From positions 1-64,000 of the forward strand of contig JBILGU010000011.1 in the NCBI GenBank assembly GCA_044350805.1: DNA of 64,000 bases, given 5' to 3'. The translations under genes and the position numbers were made by a program. The notes beneath the pieces are model-generated. The model was not told the DNA's origin and made no database searches. It worked only from the letters and a program-made list of their open reading frames with translations. Shown piece after piece: positions 42,570-52,095 of this stretch. Within the stretch, counting starts at the first letter, position 1; the number at the start of each line of letters is the position of its first letter. The DNA comes from UBA6136 sp044350805. Its GTDB lineage: Bacteria; Pseudomonadota; Gammaproteobacteria; Methylococcales; Methylococcaceae.

Positions 42570-44870
42570 CTAGCTTGTTTTCCTCTTGGGTTGTTTGATT
42601 CTTTGGCTCTGAGTTAGGGATACGCCAAATACGCCGCTATGGGCAATGACTACCGACATTGCACCATTGAAGATTCCGGAAAAAGCCCCAAGGATGCAAA
42701 GTAAATTTGTTGGGATTGTCCGTGCACTGGCTTGTCCGATCCGGAGTTTAAGGGTTCGTGCAACCAAAACAAGTTCCGGAAGCCCATCGAGTGAATCACC
42801 GAGCAGTTCTATGGTAGGTACATTGAGGCCCTTAATGTGAACTAAAGGACCGATGACCACTGGCGAATCATCGATCAGCGAGGCATCTGGGGATCGAGAG
42901 GATATCAAGCTTGAAGAGTAGCCCTTATCTTTAAGTATCGTCCGTAATTGAGCTAGGACGCTATCATCGATATCAGGATAAATCGCATCCACACCAGTGA
43001 TCTGACCCACATGGGAAGCGCCAGAGCCATAAACTACGGTTGCAATGCCAAGGGCTCGGAGTCGCTCAAAAGTTCGCGCTAGTTGAGAAATCTCTGTCGA
43101 ACCAAAACGTAATGTCTCAGAGGGTTCACCATCTATATTGATCCTCAGGGAGGGCCAATCGCCTCCCTCCTTGAGATTCTCGAGAACTACCCGATGCCCC
43201 TCTATTCGGAGTTCCGTCCTCCCCCCTTCATAACTAACTAAGCTCGACTCGACATTGTCGATATCACTAGCCCGGCCAAGATCCCTCAGGGCTTCCGCGC
43301 GGCCATCACCGACCCAGTTCGCAAGAATGTGTGCCCAGGAATTTGCTCTTGAGACCGGCTTCCCGTCTGATTCGATGCTCGTGACACAAGGTCTCAGGTC
43401 CAAAAGCCCAGGGTAATCGGCCTCGATGAGGAGGACTCGGGTCTCAGCAAGGCACTTGAGCGCCTCTGGAGTTCGAATCATGGCGCCATATTCAAGCCCG
43501 ATTCGAAGATCGCGGAAAAACTCCGTGCGCGCTGCGATCCTTGGGCTGGCCATCCAGTCCTGATTCATCACAGCTCCTACCATCGGAAGACCCCCCATCG
43601 AGTAAGCGACTCCAGCGAGGGCTAGATTGGGGTAAACACTGAGATCGCCCAGTCTACGGGCTTCTCCATTGAGAGTTTCGTCCTCGGTCAGACGGATCGG
43701 GAGTTTCGCTACAACCTGAATTACCGAATTTAGGCGGCCCTCATCCACATCATCGAAGGGCTTAAGGACCCCTTGACCGCCGATGATCTGATAGCCGGAA
43801 AATAAAGGATCACCTTTCTTCTTTCGAATCAGTGGAGCAGATCTAGAATCGATCAACAGGCCATCACGAACAAGGAGTTCGCCTTTCGAAACTAACCCAT
43901 CAAAGGTGACTAGGTCGCCAGTTGTAAGAGGAATGAATTTCCGCCGCACACCTGACGCAGGAACGGCTGTTGCCTGAGGGAGTGTTGCGATCAGATCTTG
44001 AGATTCACGCACCAAAAGTTTGGTGATACGGCGCTCCCAGTAACAAGTTAGCCACTCTGCAAGCGCCGAGGCGAAAGGAGCTGCGGCCGCTACTGAACAG
44101 ATCACGATGACGCTGCGGTAAAATGAAGCACCAATCTTGCCGCGGCACAGCTCCTTTGTGGCTCTTGAAAATTGAGGGATGCGGCTCAGAATAAGAACCG
44201 CTGAAACCATCGGAATCGCCGGCGGATATAAAAATTGGCCCGCTGAACAGAGCATCAGATTGATATTGGGCGCTAGTGACTGAATGGTTGGGACTTCGAT
44301 TAGCTCAGGGAACCTTGCCGGGGGGTACAAGATGCGCTCGAGAGCCCTGACCCAGATCGTTTGATCAGCCTTGGGATCATAGCTAATGATAATTCGCCGC
44401 GAATAACGGGCCGTTATGACCTGATAAACACCGGGAAGCCCACGGAAACTCTGGAGCGATTCACGAATGATGCGTTCGGAAATATCACGCGGAACCATCA
44501 CGGAAACTTGGCCCAAGGTCTGGTTCTGAATATTCAACGCAGTGACAACTCCGCGCCAACGTCTGAAGGTGAAGGCCTCTGTGATGGGAATATCCGGCAA
44601 AGATTTATTAGGTATTGTTTTCCGCACCATCAAATCTGCAAGACTGGCTAGAGATTCTTTCGTGTCAACGTTTCCACTGCTTAGACGAATTTGAAGCTTG
44701 CAGATTAAAGGGTCAAGATGGACCGAATCCGTGTCCCCATACGCAAATGCGCGATGCACAAGACGATTAAGATCTCTTGAACAAAGGCGTCCAGGAAGGG
44801 AGATTTCGATGTCTCTACCGGTTACCCGGATTCGCGCTAAAGGTTTCAAAGATTGACTATCTGCGGCCAT
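42570..44870 (-). CDS. P-type-ATPase-like protein lacking catalytic motifs
   Basis: About 766 residues from ATG 44870 (frame open to 44939). Two ferredoxin-like HMA-type regions without CxxC are followed by TM pairs (LMLCSAGQFLYPPAIPMVSA, VIVICSVAAAAPFASALAEW), an A-domain remnant (LTTGDLVTFDGLVSKGELLV, where TGES is replaced by DSRSAP) and a P/N-domain remnant (ALKCLAETRVLLIEADYPGL) where DKTGT should lie. Late TM pairs (TNLLCILGAFSGIFNGAMSV) complete the P1B layout. CPx, TGES, DKTGT and GDGxND are all absent, so ATP-driven transport by the normal cycle is not possible. Domain order and length suggest a conserved pseudoenzyme rather than random decay. Confidence 0.75.
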   Translation of the reverse strand: MAADSQSLKPLARIRVTGRDIEISLPGRLCSRDLNRLVHRAFAYGDTDSVHLDPLICKLQIRLSSGNVDTKESLASLADLMVRKTIPNKSLPDIPITEAFTFRRWRGVVTALNIQNQTLGQVSVMVPRDISERIIRESLQSFRGLPGVYQVITARYSRRIIISYDPKADQTIWVRALERILYPPARFPELIEVPTIQSLAPNINLMLCSAGQFLYPPAIPMVSAVLILSRIPQFSRATKELCRGKIGASFYRSVIVICSVAAAAPFASALAEWLTCYWERRITKLLVRESQDLIATLPQATAVPASGVRRKFIPLTTGDLVTFDGLVSKGELLVRDGLLIDSRSAPLIRKKKGDPLFSGYQIIGGQGVLKPFDDVDEGRLNSVIQVVAKLPIRLTEDETLNGEARRLGDLSVYPNLALAGVAYSMGGLPMVGAVMNQDWMASPRIAARTEFFRDLRIGLEYGAMIRTPEALKCLAETRVLLIEADYPGLLDLRPCVTSIESDGKPVSRANSWAHILANWVGDGRAEALRDLGRASDIDNVESSLVSYEGGRTELRIEGHRVVLENLKEGGDWPSLRINIDGEPSETLRFGSTEISQLARTFERLRALGIATVVYGSGASHVGQITGVDAIYPDIDDSVLAQLRTILKDKGYSSSLISSRSPDASLIDDSPVVIGPLVHIKGLNVPTIELLGDSLDGLPELVLVARTLKLRIGQASARTIPTNLLCILGAFSGIFNGAMSVVIAHSGVFGVSLTQSQRIKQPKRKTS

Positions 44871-44880
44871 AGAAAAGGCA

Positions 44881-45177
44881 TTACGTGAAGTCTTTTTCGA
44901 ACATCGTGTTATGGAGCAAAGTCTTAATGAAGTCACCAAACCATGCTGCAGCCCATCGTCTTTTCTGAGCGCATAGAGATTCCAAGAAAAAACTCAATAG
45001 GCTCGAGTGGGAATTGAAGAACTGACCCAATGGGCTAATTTTCCAATAGGATTTCGTTTGATCAGTGGCCTGAAATTTCTCAGGTGATTTGGGTTGTCCT
45101 CTATTTTGATCGCTAAGAAGGATCTCTCTTGAGAAACATAACCTGATCAGATGCCTCACACTCTCCCCCTGACTCAA
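44881..45177 (-). CDS. hypothetical protein upstream of the pseudo-ATPase
   Basis: 98 residues: ending SPLGQFFNSHSSLLSFFLES, then LCAQKRRWAAAWFGDFIKTL. No family recognised. It stops 10 bases before the ATPase-like start on the same strand, which would suit an operon, but coding character is weak at the N terminus. Confidence 0.35.
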   Translation of the reverse strand: MSQGESVRHLIRLCFSREILLSDQNRGQPKSPEKFQATDQTKSYWKISPLGQFFNSHSSLLSFFLESLCAQKRRWAAAWFGDFIKTLLHNTMFEKDFT

Positions 45178-46057
45178 TTCTTGGGGGCAGAATCGCTACT
45201 TATTAAGTACTAAACAAACCCCCCATCTTGGGTATCTCTTTACCAGGTCTCTCATTACTATCGAAGAGCGTTAATTGGATAACGCTGAAGCAATGGAGGG
45301 GAGCTGGGTCTTCCGTCTTTCCTATAAGATTTTCGTTTATTGCCTGATTGAGATGCTCCTCGTGTATTTAGGATCATGGATAAGGCGACCTCTGAGATTC
45401 GGGTTCACAATTTCGGGATAGATCCTGTTGTCCGCAAAGATCATGAAGAGTGTCTCGGGGGATATGTCTTTGTAATGGTTCTTTCGGCAATTTCTGCCAG
45501 TTTCAAAAACACAACGCTAAAAATAATCCAGGACTGTATGAGTTTTGCATGGGATCCACCCCAATGATTTTTCAGGTGCCATCGCTGACTTGATCCTTAG
45601 GGTAGATTGACTTTTTATAATAGTAAATTTGAAAATAACTCGACATTAATAAGGAAAAATCTAATTTACATGCAGATTTTCGCCCCCCCAGAGGATGAAA
45701 AATGCTTGAAATGCAAAATTAGCGGGTCTCCTGGCCCGGGATGCTCGAATCGGCTCCTCAAAGGTCAGCTAGAGCCGCTCAGGGTCGCTTCTTTAAAAAA
45801 CAGAGCTTTATTTATGAAGGCTGGAGTTGGTTGATGCCTGATTGGGCGTTTTCAGCAAACGAGGTCTAAAGCCCAGTGGGTGACGCCTTAGCTGGTTTAA
45901 GTCTGGCCAATACCATCGGTGTTGGCAGGTGCGACAATGAAGCTGTCTGCGGGAGTTTATTGAGTGGTGTCCGGCTGGCTCTGCCTTCAGCCATTCTCGA
46001 TCCCCTTGAGGCCGAGATTGGCTCTGGTAACCGCTAATCCCTTCCGCGAGGAAACAA
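45178..46057. other. gene-poor stretch
   Basis: Frames at 45376-45567, 45607-45834 and 45808-46077 (minus) show no family features. I see no RNA gene. It may hold eroded sequence. Confidence 0.4.
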
Positions 46058-46351
46058 ATTAGCAGAAGTCGAAACAAGCCCCCGATTTTCGGTTACACCA
46101 CCTGTCATAGCGAGCGGGACGACAAGAAAATCTGGCACCAGCGATGGAGGACTCAGGGGCGCAAGGATCTTACTGGAGCAAGCTCAGAGTCCTTGGGGGC
46201 ATCCCTTCCGTTGCTCGAAAACGAGTTCAGCAATACAGCGGCCATGGGTAAGGATGGTAAACAGTTCTGGCCAATTCAAGATCAAACGACGTTGGCAGAA
46301 CATTTATCGACGCAGATCGGACGGAATGCACAGAGGAACGTTCATCACTGA
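46058..46351 (+). CDS. conserved small protein with apparent ATT start
   Basis: A 97-codon frame: SRSRNKPPIFGYTTCHSERD, DKKIWHQRWRTQGRKDLTGA, ENEFSNTAAMGKDGKQFWPI, ending GRNAQRNVHH. The FGYTTCHSERDDKKxWHxRWR and EFSNxxxMGKDGxxxW segments look like a small conserved proteobacterial protein of unknown function. The frame has no ATG, GTG or TTG before this conserved start. GAGG lies six bases upstream of ATT 46058, exactly where an initiator is expected. Either ATT is used, as in infC, or the start codon has mutated. It lies on the chromosomal side of the island junction. Confidence 0.6.
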   Translation: MSRSRNKPPIFGYTTCHSERDDKKIWHQRWRTQGRKDLTGASSESLGASLPLLENEFSNTAAMGKDGKQFWPIQDQTTLAEHLSTQIGRNAQRNVHH

Positions 46352-46731
46352 AAGTCCGACTACTCAGAAAGTGGATGAGCAAAATGAAGACTTTCTAGAG
46401 TTGATGGCGCCCGTTGGTTCGCCCTTGGACTTTCGGTTTTGCTTTGTCTTCAAGGTCCCGTCCTGCTGAGATCTGAGGAAAAGCCAATCGGTGGGTTGTA
46501 TTAGGCGAATCAGACCGCTTGTGAGGATGAGAGCGTCTCAGGGGAGGGCAAAGATGAATTTGGATTCCCAGAGCAAAGGGTTCTGCCTTCATGGCTCAGC
46601 CCCTTCATGAATCGACAGGGATGGTTTTAGAGTCATTCGACAGGAAACAACCATGGCAGGTGTCATGGCACTTTTCCTGTGATTGAGATGCGACCTTTCT
46701 AAAATGTTATCCCGAAAGTTATCCCGGAAAT
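46352..46731. other. intergenic, no gene seen
   Basis: Between the ATT-start gene and the tRNA terminator. Short frames only; no recognisable feature. Confidence 0.4.
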
Positions 46732-46765
46732 AAAAACGGCCGATTATGGGGCTCGGCCGTTTTCT
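46732..46765 (-). terminator. terminator of the tRNA-Pro transcript
   Basis: On the minus strand: AAAACGGCCGA, loop, TCGGCCGTTTTT. It follows the tRNA 3' end by about 20 bases, as expected for the native tRNA gene, which shows that this side is chromosome. Confidence 0.8.
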
Positions 46766-46784
46766 CTAAGGTCTTGATTTAATT

Positions 46785-46835
46785 TGGTCGGGGTGAGAGG
46801 ATTCGAACCTCCTACCACCTGCACCCCATACAGGT
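46785..46835 (-). tRNA. 3' part of tRNA-Pro(GGG): attachment-site remnant
   Basis: The 51 bases on the minus strand run from the anticodon arm (stem CCTGT/GCAGG, loop ATGGGGT, anticodon GGG) through the T arm (AGGAGGTTCGAATCCTCT) to the 3' end CACCCCGACCA with CCA encoded. The D arm and 5' acceptor strand are missing: to the right the sequence diverges into the integrase upstream region. This is the displaced 3' end left when an element integrated into a tRNA-Pro gene. A full copy should lie at the far end of the island, outside the window or not found. Confidence 0.8.
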
Positions 46836-47021
46836 AAGTTCACAATCTCATTGTTCCTCCGGGGTCCAGAAAACACTCTCAATATCTTGTTATAAAAGGG
46901 ATATTCTGTTGTTTCCTTCCTAACTGTTCCGCTATGATCCGATAAGTTCTTCAGTTTATGGGGGACACAAAAGGGGACACAAATAAGTGTTCCTCTCCTG
47001 CAACGAGCATGAGGATCTGGT

Positions 47022-48353
47022 GTGCCAAAGCTTACGGAGCTGCAGCTGAAAGCAATCAAACCTGAGTCGGTAGGTAAAACCATTTATGACGATGGAAATC
47101 TCAGAGGGACAGTTCGCCTAGGCAAGGGCGGAAACGTATCAGTATTGTTCCGCTGGCGTTATCTGTGGGGAGGTAAGAAAAAAGCCTATACCTGTGGTAC
47201 GTGGCCAAACCTATCGCTCGCAAATATCCGCAAAGAACGTGATGGCGCAAGGCGGGTGCTAGAGGAGGGACGCGATCCTACCCTGGAGCGAAAAGCTCAA
47301 AAACTCGAAACAAAGGTTGCTCAACTTGCCGGTTTGGCCGAACTGCAGCAACAAGTGTCTAGGCTGACAGTGCAGCAATTATTCGAGCGTTGGCTTTCCT
47401 CAGAATTGTCCCAAAGAAAAGAAACCAGTCGCGCAGAGTTGGTTCGCTCGTTCAATAAAGATGTGCTTCCCGTCATCGGGCAACTCCCTGCTGAGGATGT
47501 TTCGAGGGCGCACGTAATGAAAATACTTGATGCAATTCTAGCCCGTGGTGCCAGGCGATTAGCCAATCGAACACTTTCTGAACTCAGACAAATGTTCGGG
47601 TTTGGTTACACCAGAGATATCATCAAAATTGATCCTACGCACCGAATTAAGAAGGCGGATGTCGGCGGACGGGATGGTGAGCGGGATCGCAGGCTCTCGC
47701 AACCTGAGGTTCGCGATCTGTCGAAGAAGCTGGCCTTAGCCAGACTTTATAAGCCCACTGAGTGTGCGATTTGGATCATGCTTTCAACTGGTTGCAGGGT
47801 GGGAGATCTGATGAAAGCGGTGTGGCAGGAAATCGACTTTGAAGCCCGTACCTGGACTTTCACGCCAGAGAAAGATCAATCCCAATTGGCTCGAACCCAT
47901 ACGGTTTATTTGTCAGATTTCTCCTTGAAGTGGTTGAACCGTCTGTATGAAGTGACGGGGGAAGGTATCTGGTTGTTCCCAAATAGGGACGATACCTCCT
48001 TTGTTTGCAAGAAGTCGGTTACCAAGCAAATTGGCGATCGACAAAATTACGACTCGGAGAATAAAAAATCGCTGTCCAAGAGAGCGCAAAGCTCTGTTCT
48101 GAACCTCCCAGGAGGGCGCTGGTGTCCTCATGATCTGCGTCGCACATGCAGCTCACTAATGGTTGACTTAGGAGTTTCTGAAAGCGTGGCAGATAAGGTG
48201 ATTTATCACATTGATCCAAATCGGATGCGAAGAATTTATATTCGATCAGACCAAGTGAAAGCCCTTAAAAATGCTTGGCGGGTGCTAGGAAAACGGCTCG
48301 AGCAGCTGGTCGATTCGGAAGATCAGGCAATCACCCCGCAAATATCTAGCTAG
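47022..48353 (+). CDS. int: P4-type tyrosine integrase
   Basis: 443 residues from GTG 47022. The N-terminal DUF4102-like arm-binding domain has LTELQLKAIKPESVGKTIYD and YTCGTWPNLSLANIRKERDG, then a core-binding domain and a catalytic domain with R259 (MLSTGCRVGDLMKAVW), H370/R373 (WCPHDLRRTCSSLMVDLG) and the likely nucleophile Y406 (RRIYIRSD). It recombines the island with a tRNA gene. The tRNA-Pro remnant 190 bases upstream fits exactly. All catalytic residues appear present, so the island could still excise. Confidence 0.92.
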   Translation: MPKLTELQLKAIKPESVGKTIYDDGNLRGTVRLGKGGNVSVLFRWRYLWGGKKKAYTCGTWPNLSLANIRKERDGARRVLEEGRDPTLERKAQKLETKVAQLAGLAELQQQVSRLTVQQLFERWLSSELSQRKETSRAELVRSFNKDVLPVIGQLPAEDVSRAHVMKILDAILARGARRLANRTLSELRQMFGFGYTRDIIKIDPTHRIKKADVGGRDGERDRRLSQPEVRDLSKKLALARLYKPTECAIWIMLSTGCRVGDLMKAVWQEIDFEARTWTFTPEKDQSQLARTHTVYLSDFSLKWLNRLYEVTGEGIWLFPNRDDTSFVCKKSVTKQIGDRQNYDSENKKSLSKRAQSSVLNLPGGRWCPHDLRRTCSSLMVDLGVSESVADKVIYHIDPNRMRRIYIRSDQVKALKNAWRVLGKRLEQLVDSEDQAITPQISS

Positions 48354-48396
48354 TTTTTGAGGCTAACAGTCGGGGCCTTTGAGTAATCGAGAAATT

Positions 48397-49302
48397 ATGT
48401 CAAAACTATTCAAGTTCAAGAAATGGCTCACGATAGAGGATGCTGCAAAGTATCTGTCACTTCGACTTAATGAACCGTTGTCTGTCTCGGACATCTTGCG
48501 GCTTTCTCTGGATGGCCACTTAACGCTATCGGTTCGTTTTGTAAATCCTGTTTATGCTAAGCGTGGGAGATTAATACCCATAGAGGACGCGAAGTTCAGC
48601 GTGGCTCCTGCGTTATTCGGTTCAGGTACCGTGCGCCTTTACGACGGTCCTCAAATCTATGAGGGTGGCAAGGTCACAAAAATACTGAGTCTCGAGGAGG
48701 GTATATTTGAGCTTGAAGATATTTACAGGCTCTCGATGATGGGGGCTGAGATTCTTGATATTGAGAACCAATATCAGCAGCTAACGGATAGATGCGAAGT
48801 TACGTCCATTAATTTGGATGGTGTAATTTTGCGGGGAAACGACGACTATTTTTTTCAGCTTCTCGAGTTCTATGACTCCGATCTGCTTAGGCAGAACAAG
48901 GTGAAAAAAGGGGACGAAAAGATGGGTCTTGAGGCCTTTTTTGCCTCAAGAGAGCCTCTAGAAAAGCAGCTATATCCCGCCGGAGGTCTTCCGCCGGAAG
49001 ATTCTTCTTTTGTCCTTGTTATGGACGATTTGAAGCTTTTTGAAGAATCTATTGAAAATTCCCGACCAGAGGTGGGTGGAGCCTTGTCTCAGAGGGAGGA
49101 AACGACTTACCTCAACATTATTGGTGCGTTATTAGATTTCATGGCAGGACGGCATCCGAATGGAGAAAAGCACCCTTCCTTCAAGAATGAAGCGAAATTG
49201 ATAGAGACAATTGAAAGCTTCTACAAAGGGTACGCCGGCTTGTCTCGAAGCAATCTACAAAAGAAGTTTTCTGCAGCCAAGCGGTCCATTAACTCAGTCT
49301 AA
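48397..49302 (+). CDS. island-encoded hypothetical protein
   Basis: About 301 residues from ATG 48397 (TTG 48379 also open): KKWLTIEDAAKYLSLRLNEP, then LSVSDILRLSLDGHLTLSVR near the start, like a HTH or DNA-binding entry domain; a middle beta-rich part; and a C-terminal helical segment ETTYLNIIGALLDFMAGRHP, ending NLQKKFSAAKRSINS. Proteins of this layout are common just after integrases of P4-like islands. Role unknown, possibly regulation of excision. Confidence 0.65.
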   Translation: MSKLFKFKKWLTIEDAAKYLSLRLNEPLSVSDILRLSLDGHLTLSVRFVNPVYAKRGRLIPIEDAKFSVAPALFGSGTVRLYDGPQIYEGGKVTKILSLEEGIFELEDIYRLSMMGAEILDIENQYQQLTDRCEVTSINLDGVILRGNDDYFFQLLEFYDSDLLRQNKVKKGDEKMGLEAFFASREPLEKQLYPAGGLPPEDSSFVLVMDDLKLFEESIENSRPEVGGALSQREETTYLNIIGALLDFMAGRHPNGEKHPSFKNEAKLIETIESFYKGYAGLSRSNLQKKFSAAKRSINSV

Positions 49303-49403
49303 GCACCCTAATTAGGGTGTAATTAGGGTTACTTGATAGGGTGGCTTAATTATCGTCCACAGCCATGCCGGTGAGTTCCGGTGACAGCCAATGGATGATG
49401 AAC

Positions 49404-49661
49404 ATGGCCACACAAACCCACGTCCCAATCGGTCGGGTAACAATTCTTCGTCGCAAACAGGTGGAGGTCCGAACAGGACTCTCGCGCTCCTCCATCTATG
49501 CCAAATTAAGGCTAAATCCCCTAAGGCCCAAAGATTACGACCCCACATTTCCCAGACCAATCTCGGTTGGTTCAAAGGCTGTTGGCTGGGTGGAGGCTGA
49601 GATTGATGCTTGGCTTCAGGGGCAAGTTCTTAAAAGCCGTCAGTATCAGGAGGGTGCATGA
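49404..49661 (+). CDS. AlpA-family regulator/excisionase
   Basis: About 85 residues from ATG 49404 (earlier in-frame ATGs at 49365-49398). ILRRKQVEVRTGLSRSSIYA and DPTFPRPISVGSKAVGWVEA, then EIDAWLQGQV, are the MerR-like HTH of AlpA proteins, which activate or direct excision of integrated elements. The stop overlaps the primase start (ATGA). Confidence 0.8.
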   Translation: MATQTHVPIGRVTILRRKQVEVRTGLSRSSIYAKLRLNPLRPKDYDPTFPRPISVGSKAVGWVEAEIDAWLQGQVLKSRQYQEGA

Positions 49662-50548
49662 ATTTCATGACTTATCCTTTCTCGGCCCTTTCATTAAATG
49701 CATCGGAAATGCTGCGCAATGCCATGGCCGATGGAGGGATCCTCACCAATGATCCAATCATCCCGGACGGACAACTCCATCGGGTCCACATCGAAGGCCA
49801 TTCACGGGGGTCTAAAAACGGTGCTTACGTCCTCCATGTCGACTGTTACGTAAATGGCTGGTTCAAAGACTTCAAAAGCGGATTTGAATCAACCTGGTCA
49901 CCAAAAGGTGGCCGTAACCGGCTGAGTGAGGGAGATCGGTCCGCTATTGAGGCGGAACAAGCTCTTCGTCGAGCTGAACGTGATAGAGACTATGAATTAG
50001 CGGCTAAATCGTGCCGTGATTTATACGGGCGCGCAATCCAGGCAACCCACCACCCCTATCTTCGAGAGAAACGTGTCCCGGCTTGTCAGGGACTTAAAAT
50101 TTCCCCAGCAGGTGATTTGCTTGTACCTGGGTTCGATCAAGATGGGGTTCTTTGGACGCTGCAGAGGATTTTCAAGGCTGATGGTGGGGCGTTCGATAAA
50201 CGATATCTCAAGGGAACCAGAGTGGCCGGAATGAGCTTCCGAATTGCTGGGGATGAAACCATCGGAATTTGCGAGGGTATTGCTACTGGAATTTCTTTGC
50301 GGCGAGAGACAGGGTGTTCGATCTATGTAACGTTTGGTGCTGGGAATCTGATGGCTGTTGCCACAGGACTGAGGAAAGGTCACCCAAATGCACGCATCAT
50401 CGTCTTCGCAGACAACGATCTGGAAACAGACGGAAATCCAGGCCTTACAAAGGGAACTGAGGCTGCAAAAGCAATATTTGGTGAGCTAAGCGTTCCGCCC
50501 ATCTGCGGTGATTGGAACGATTTTCTGGATTCCGGTGATGGTCTGTGA
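49658..50548 (+). CDS. Toprim-domain primase of the island
   Basis: 296 residues. The N-terminal part, VHIEGHSRGSKNGAYVLHVD, is a DUF7146-like region common in phage primases. The C-terminal Toprim fold has ETIGICEGIATGISLRRETG with the catalytic Glu and RIIVFADNDLETDGNPGLTK with the DxD metal site. It probably makes primers for island replication with the ATPase that follows. Overlaps by four bases at both ends, showing tight coupling. Confidence 0.82.
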   Translation: MNFMTYPFSALSLNASEMLRNAMADGGILTNDPIIPDGQLHRVHIEGHSRGSKNGAYVLHVDCYVNGWFKDFKSGFESTWSPKGGRNRLSEGDRSAIEAEQALRRAERDRDYELAAKSCRDLYGRAIQATHHPYLREKRVPACQGLKISPAGDLLVPGFDQDGVLWTLQRIFKADGGAFDKRYLKGTRVAGMSFRIAGDETIGICEGIATGISLRRETGCSIYVTFGAGNLMAVATGLRKGHPNARIIVFADNDLETDGNPGLTKGTEAAKAIFGELSVPPICGDWNDFLDSGDGL

Positions 50549-51627
50549 ACAGGACCTCAAACCATACCAGCAAAGCCATTCCAGATTTGAAGGTTTTTTC
50601 CATTAAGGGGCTTAGCCAGGACATGAGGGCGCAGTTATTGCGTGACGTATACGTAATGGATCGTCTGGCCATCATGGGACAGGTAACTGTTTTCTATGCC
50701 GCGCCCAATACTGGCAAAACTCTGTTGGCTCTCTGGATGCTTGATGCCGCTATTGCGGCGGGCCGAATAGATCCGGATAACCTTTTCTACGTAAACGCGG
50801 ACGATACCTTTAGGGGCCTAATTGAAAAAACCGAATTGGGTGAGAGGTCGGGCTTCCATGTCTTGGCACCTGGGCATGGACCGGAGGGTAATGAATTTCA
50901 TGCCGGTGATCTGCTCGGGATTCTCCAGTCGCTGATTGCTCTGAAGCAAGCGAAAGGAAAGATCGTGGTTTTGGACACCATTAAGAAGTTCAGTGATCTT
51001 ATGGATAAGCGCGCTCAGCAGGAAATCAACAACGTCTTCCGTGAGTTCGTATCGAATGGTGGAACTATCATTGGTTTTGCCCATGTGAACAAGCACCCGG
51101 ATGCTGAGGGAAAACCCATCCCAGCGGGTACCTCCGATCTGATTGATGACATCGACTGTTCATACATTCTCTATGAGGTGGATCGGTCAGGGGATCGTAA
51201 GGTGGTGGTATTCGAGAATAGAAAACTGCGTGGAGATGTCCTTCAAACAGCTTCTTACTCCTATGACGCTAGTCCCTCACTATCCTGGATTGATAAGTTC
51301 AACTCAATCAAGACGATGGATGAGTTGGCTTTAGGTCGAATGCAGGCTCAAGCTGCAACCATGTCAAAGATCACCAAAAACGCGGACGCCATCGAAGAAA
51401 TCATGGCTGCAATTAGATCCGGTTGCTCTAAGCAGAGCGATATTCTCCACTTTGCCTCCCAAAATGGGGTGGGCAAGGATCGGTGCAGAAGGGTGCTGAA
51501 AGATCATATTGGCGAGAAGGCCTCGTATGGCCAATTTTGGACCGAGACAACGATCGAGAACAACGCCAAGGTTTATGCGCTTAGTTGCGGGGCGGAATTG
51601 AGTCTTCAAAAGATGCGGACGGCATGA
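50545..51627 (+). CDS. RepA-like/AAA_25 ATPase (replicative helicase) of the island
   Basis: 360 residues: RecA-fold with Walker A YAAPNTGKTLLALWML (about residues 51-66), Walker B KGKIVVLDTIKKFSDLMD and the sensor-like GGTIIGFAHVNKHPDA. The C-terminal winged-helix-like domain contains IRSGCSKQSDILHFASQNGV. It is the functional counterpart of the truncated ATPase at 19880. Following a Toprim primase, it is likely the element's replicative helicase. Confidence 0.82.
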   Translation: MNRTSNHTSKAIPDLKVFSIKGLSQDMRAQLLRDVYVMDRLAIMGQVTVFYAAPNTGKTLLALWMLDAAIAAGRIDPDNLFYVNADDTFRGLIEKTELGERSGFHVLAPGHGPEGNEFHAGDLLGILQSLIALKQAKGKIVVLDTIKKFSDLMDKRAQQEINNVFREFVSNGGTIIGFAHVNKHPDAEGKPIPAGTSDLIDDIDCSYILYEVDRSGDRKVVVFENRKLRGDVLQTASYSYDASPSLSWIDKFNSIKTMDELALGRMQAQAATMSKITKNADAIEEIMAAIRSGCSKQSDILHFASQNGVGKDRCRRVLKDHIGEKASYGQFWTETTIENNAKVYALSCGAELSLQKMRTA

Positions 51628-52095
51628 TCTCTGTACCCTCAAAATGCCATGAAACCCAAAAACCGACCTGCAGCGGGGTGTCTCATAGTCGATGTCAGGA
51701 TTCCGGATCCCTTGTTTTTTCTGGGTTTAGTGGGTTCCTTGAGTTTTATGGGTTTTATTACTTTTATATGGTTTAAGAGGGTGGGTACCCCTATCCAGGG
51801 CAGAATAGGTTGCCGATGAAGAGAGAAGTAGAAGTGTCCTCGGACAAGGAGCTTTCCAAGGTGAAAAGGTGGATGAGTCCGGAGACGTCCGCCGCAAAGT
51901 TCCTCGTTCATCGGCGAACATCATTTGGTTAGAAGCATTTCCTTGCTGCTGGGTCAGCTCCTCATCGGCTATTTAAGGGCAACCTTTTGAGGGAAACCGT
52001 AGATCACCCATGTGGTGCATATGCCGTTAGGATGATCCAAGTGATTTCAAAGATTGGCGCAGTTCCGCGGCAATCATTTATTCAATAGGGTTCCT
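51628..52095. other. intergenic, no gene seen
   Basis: Contains an AT/T-rich run near 51720-51780 encoding Pro/Lys/Ile-rich frames on the minus strand that look non-coding. Should hold the ssb promoter. Nothing else recognised. Confidence 0.4.

Noticed and set aside
44881..45834. Several short frames on both strands as genes
   Set aside because: Only the 44881-45177 frame has operon-like spacing; the others lack any support.
46785..46835. Complete tRNA gene
   Set aside because: The D arm and 5' acceptor strand are absent; the sequence to the right is element DNA, so only an attachment remnant remains.
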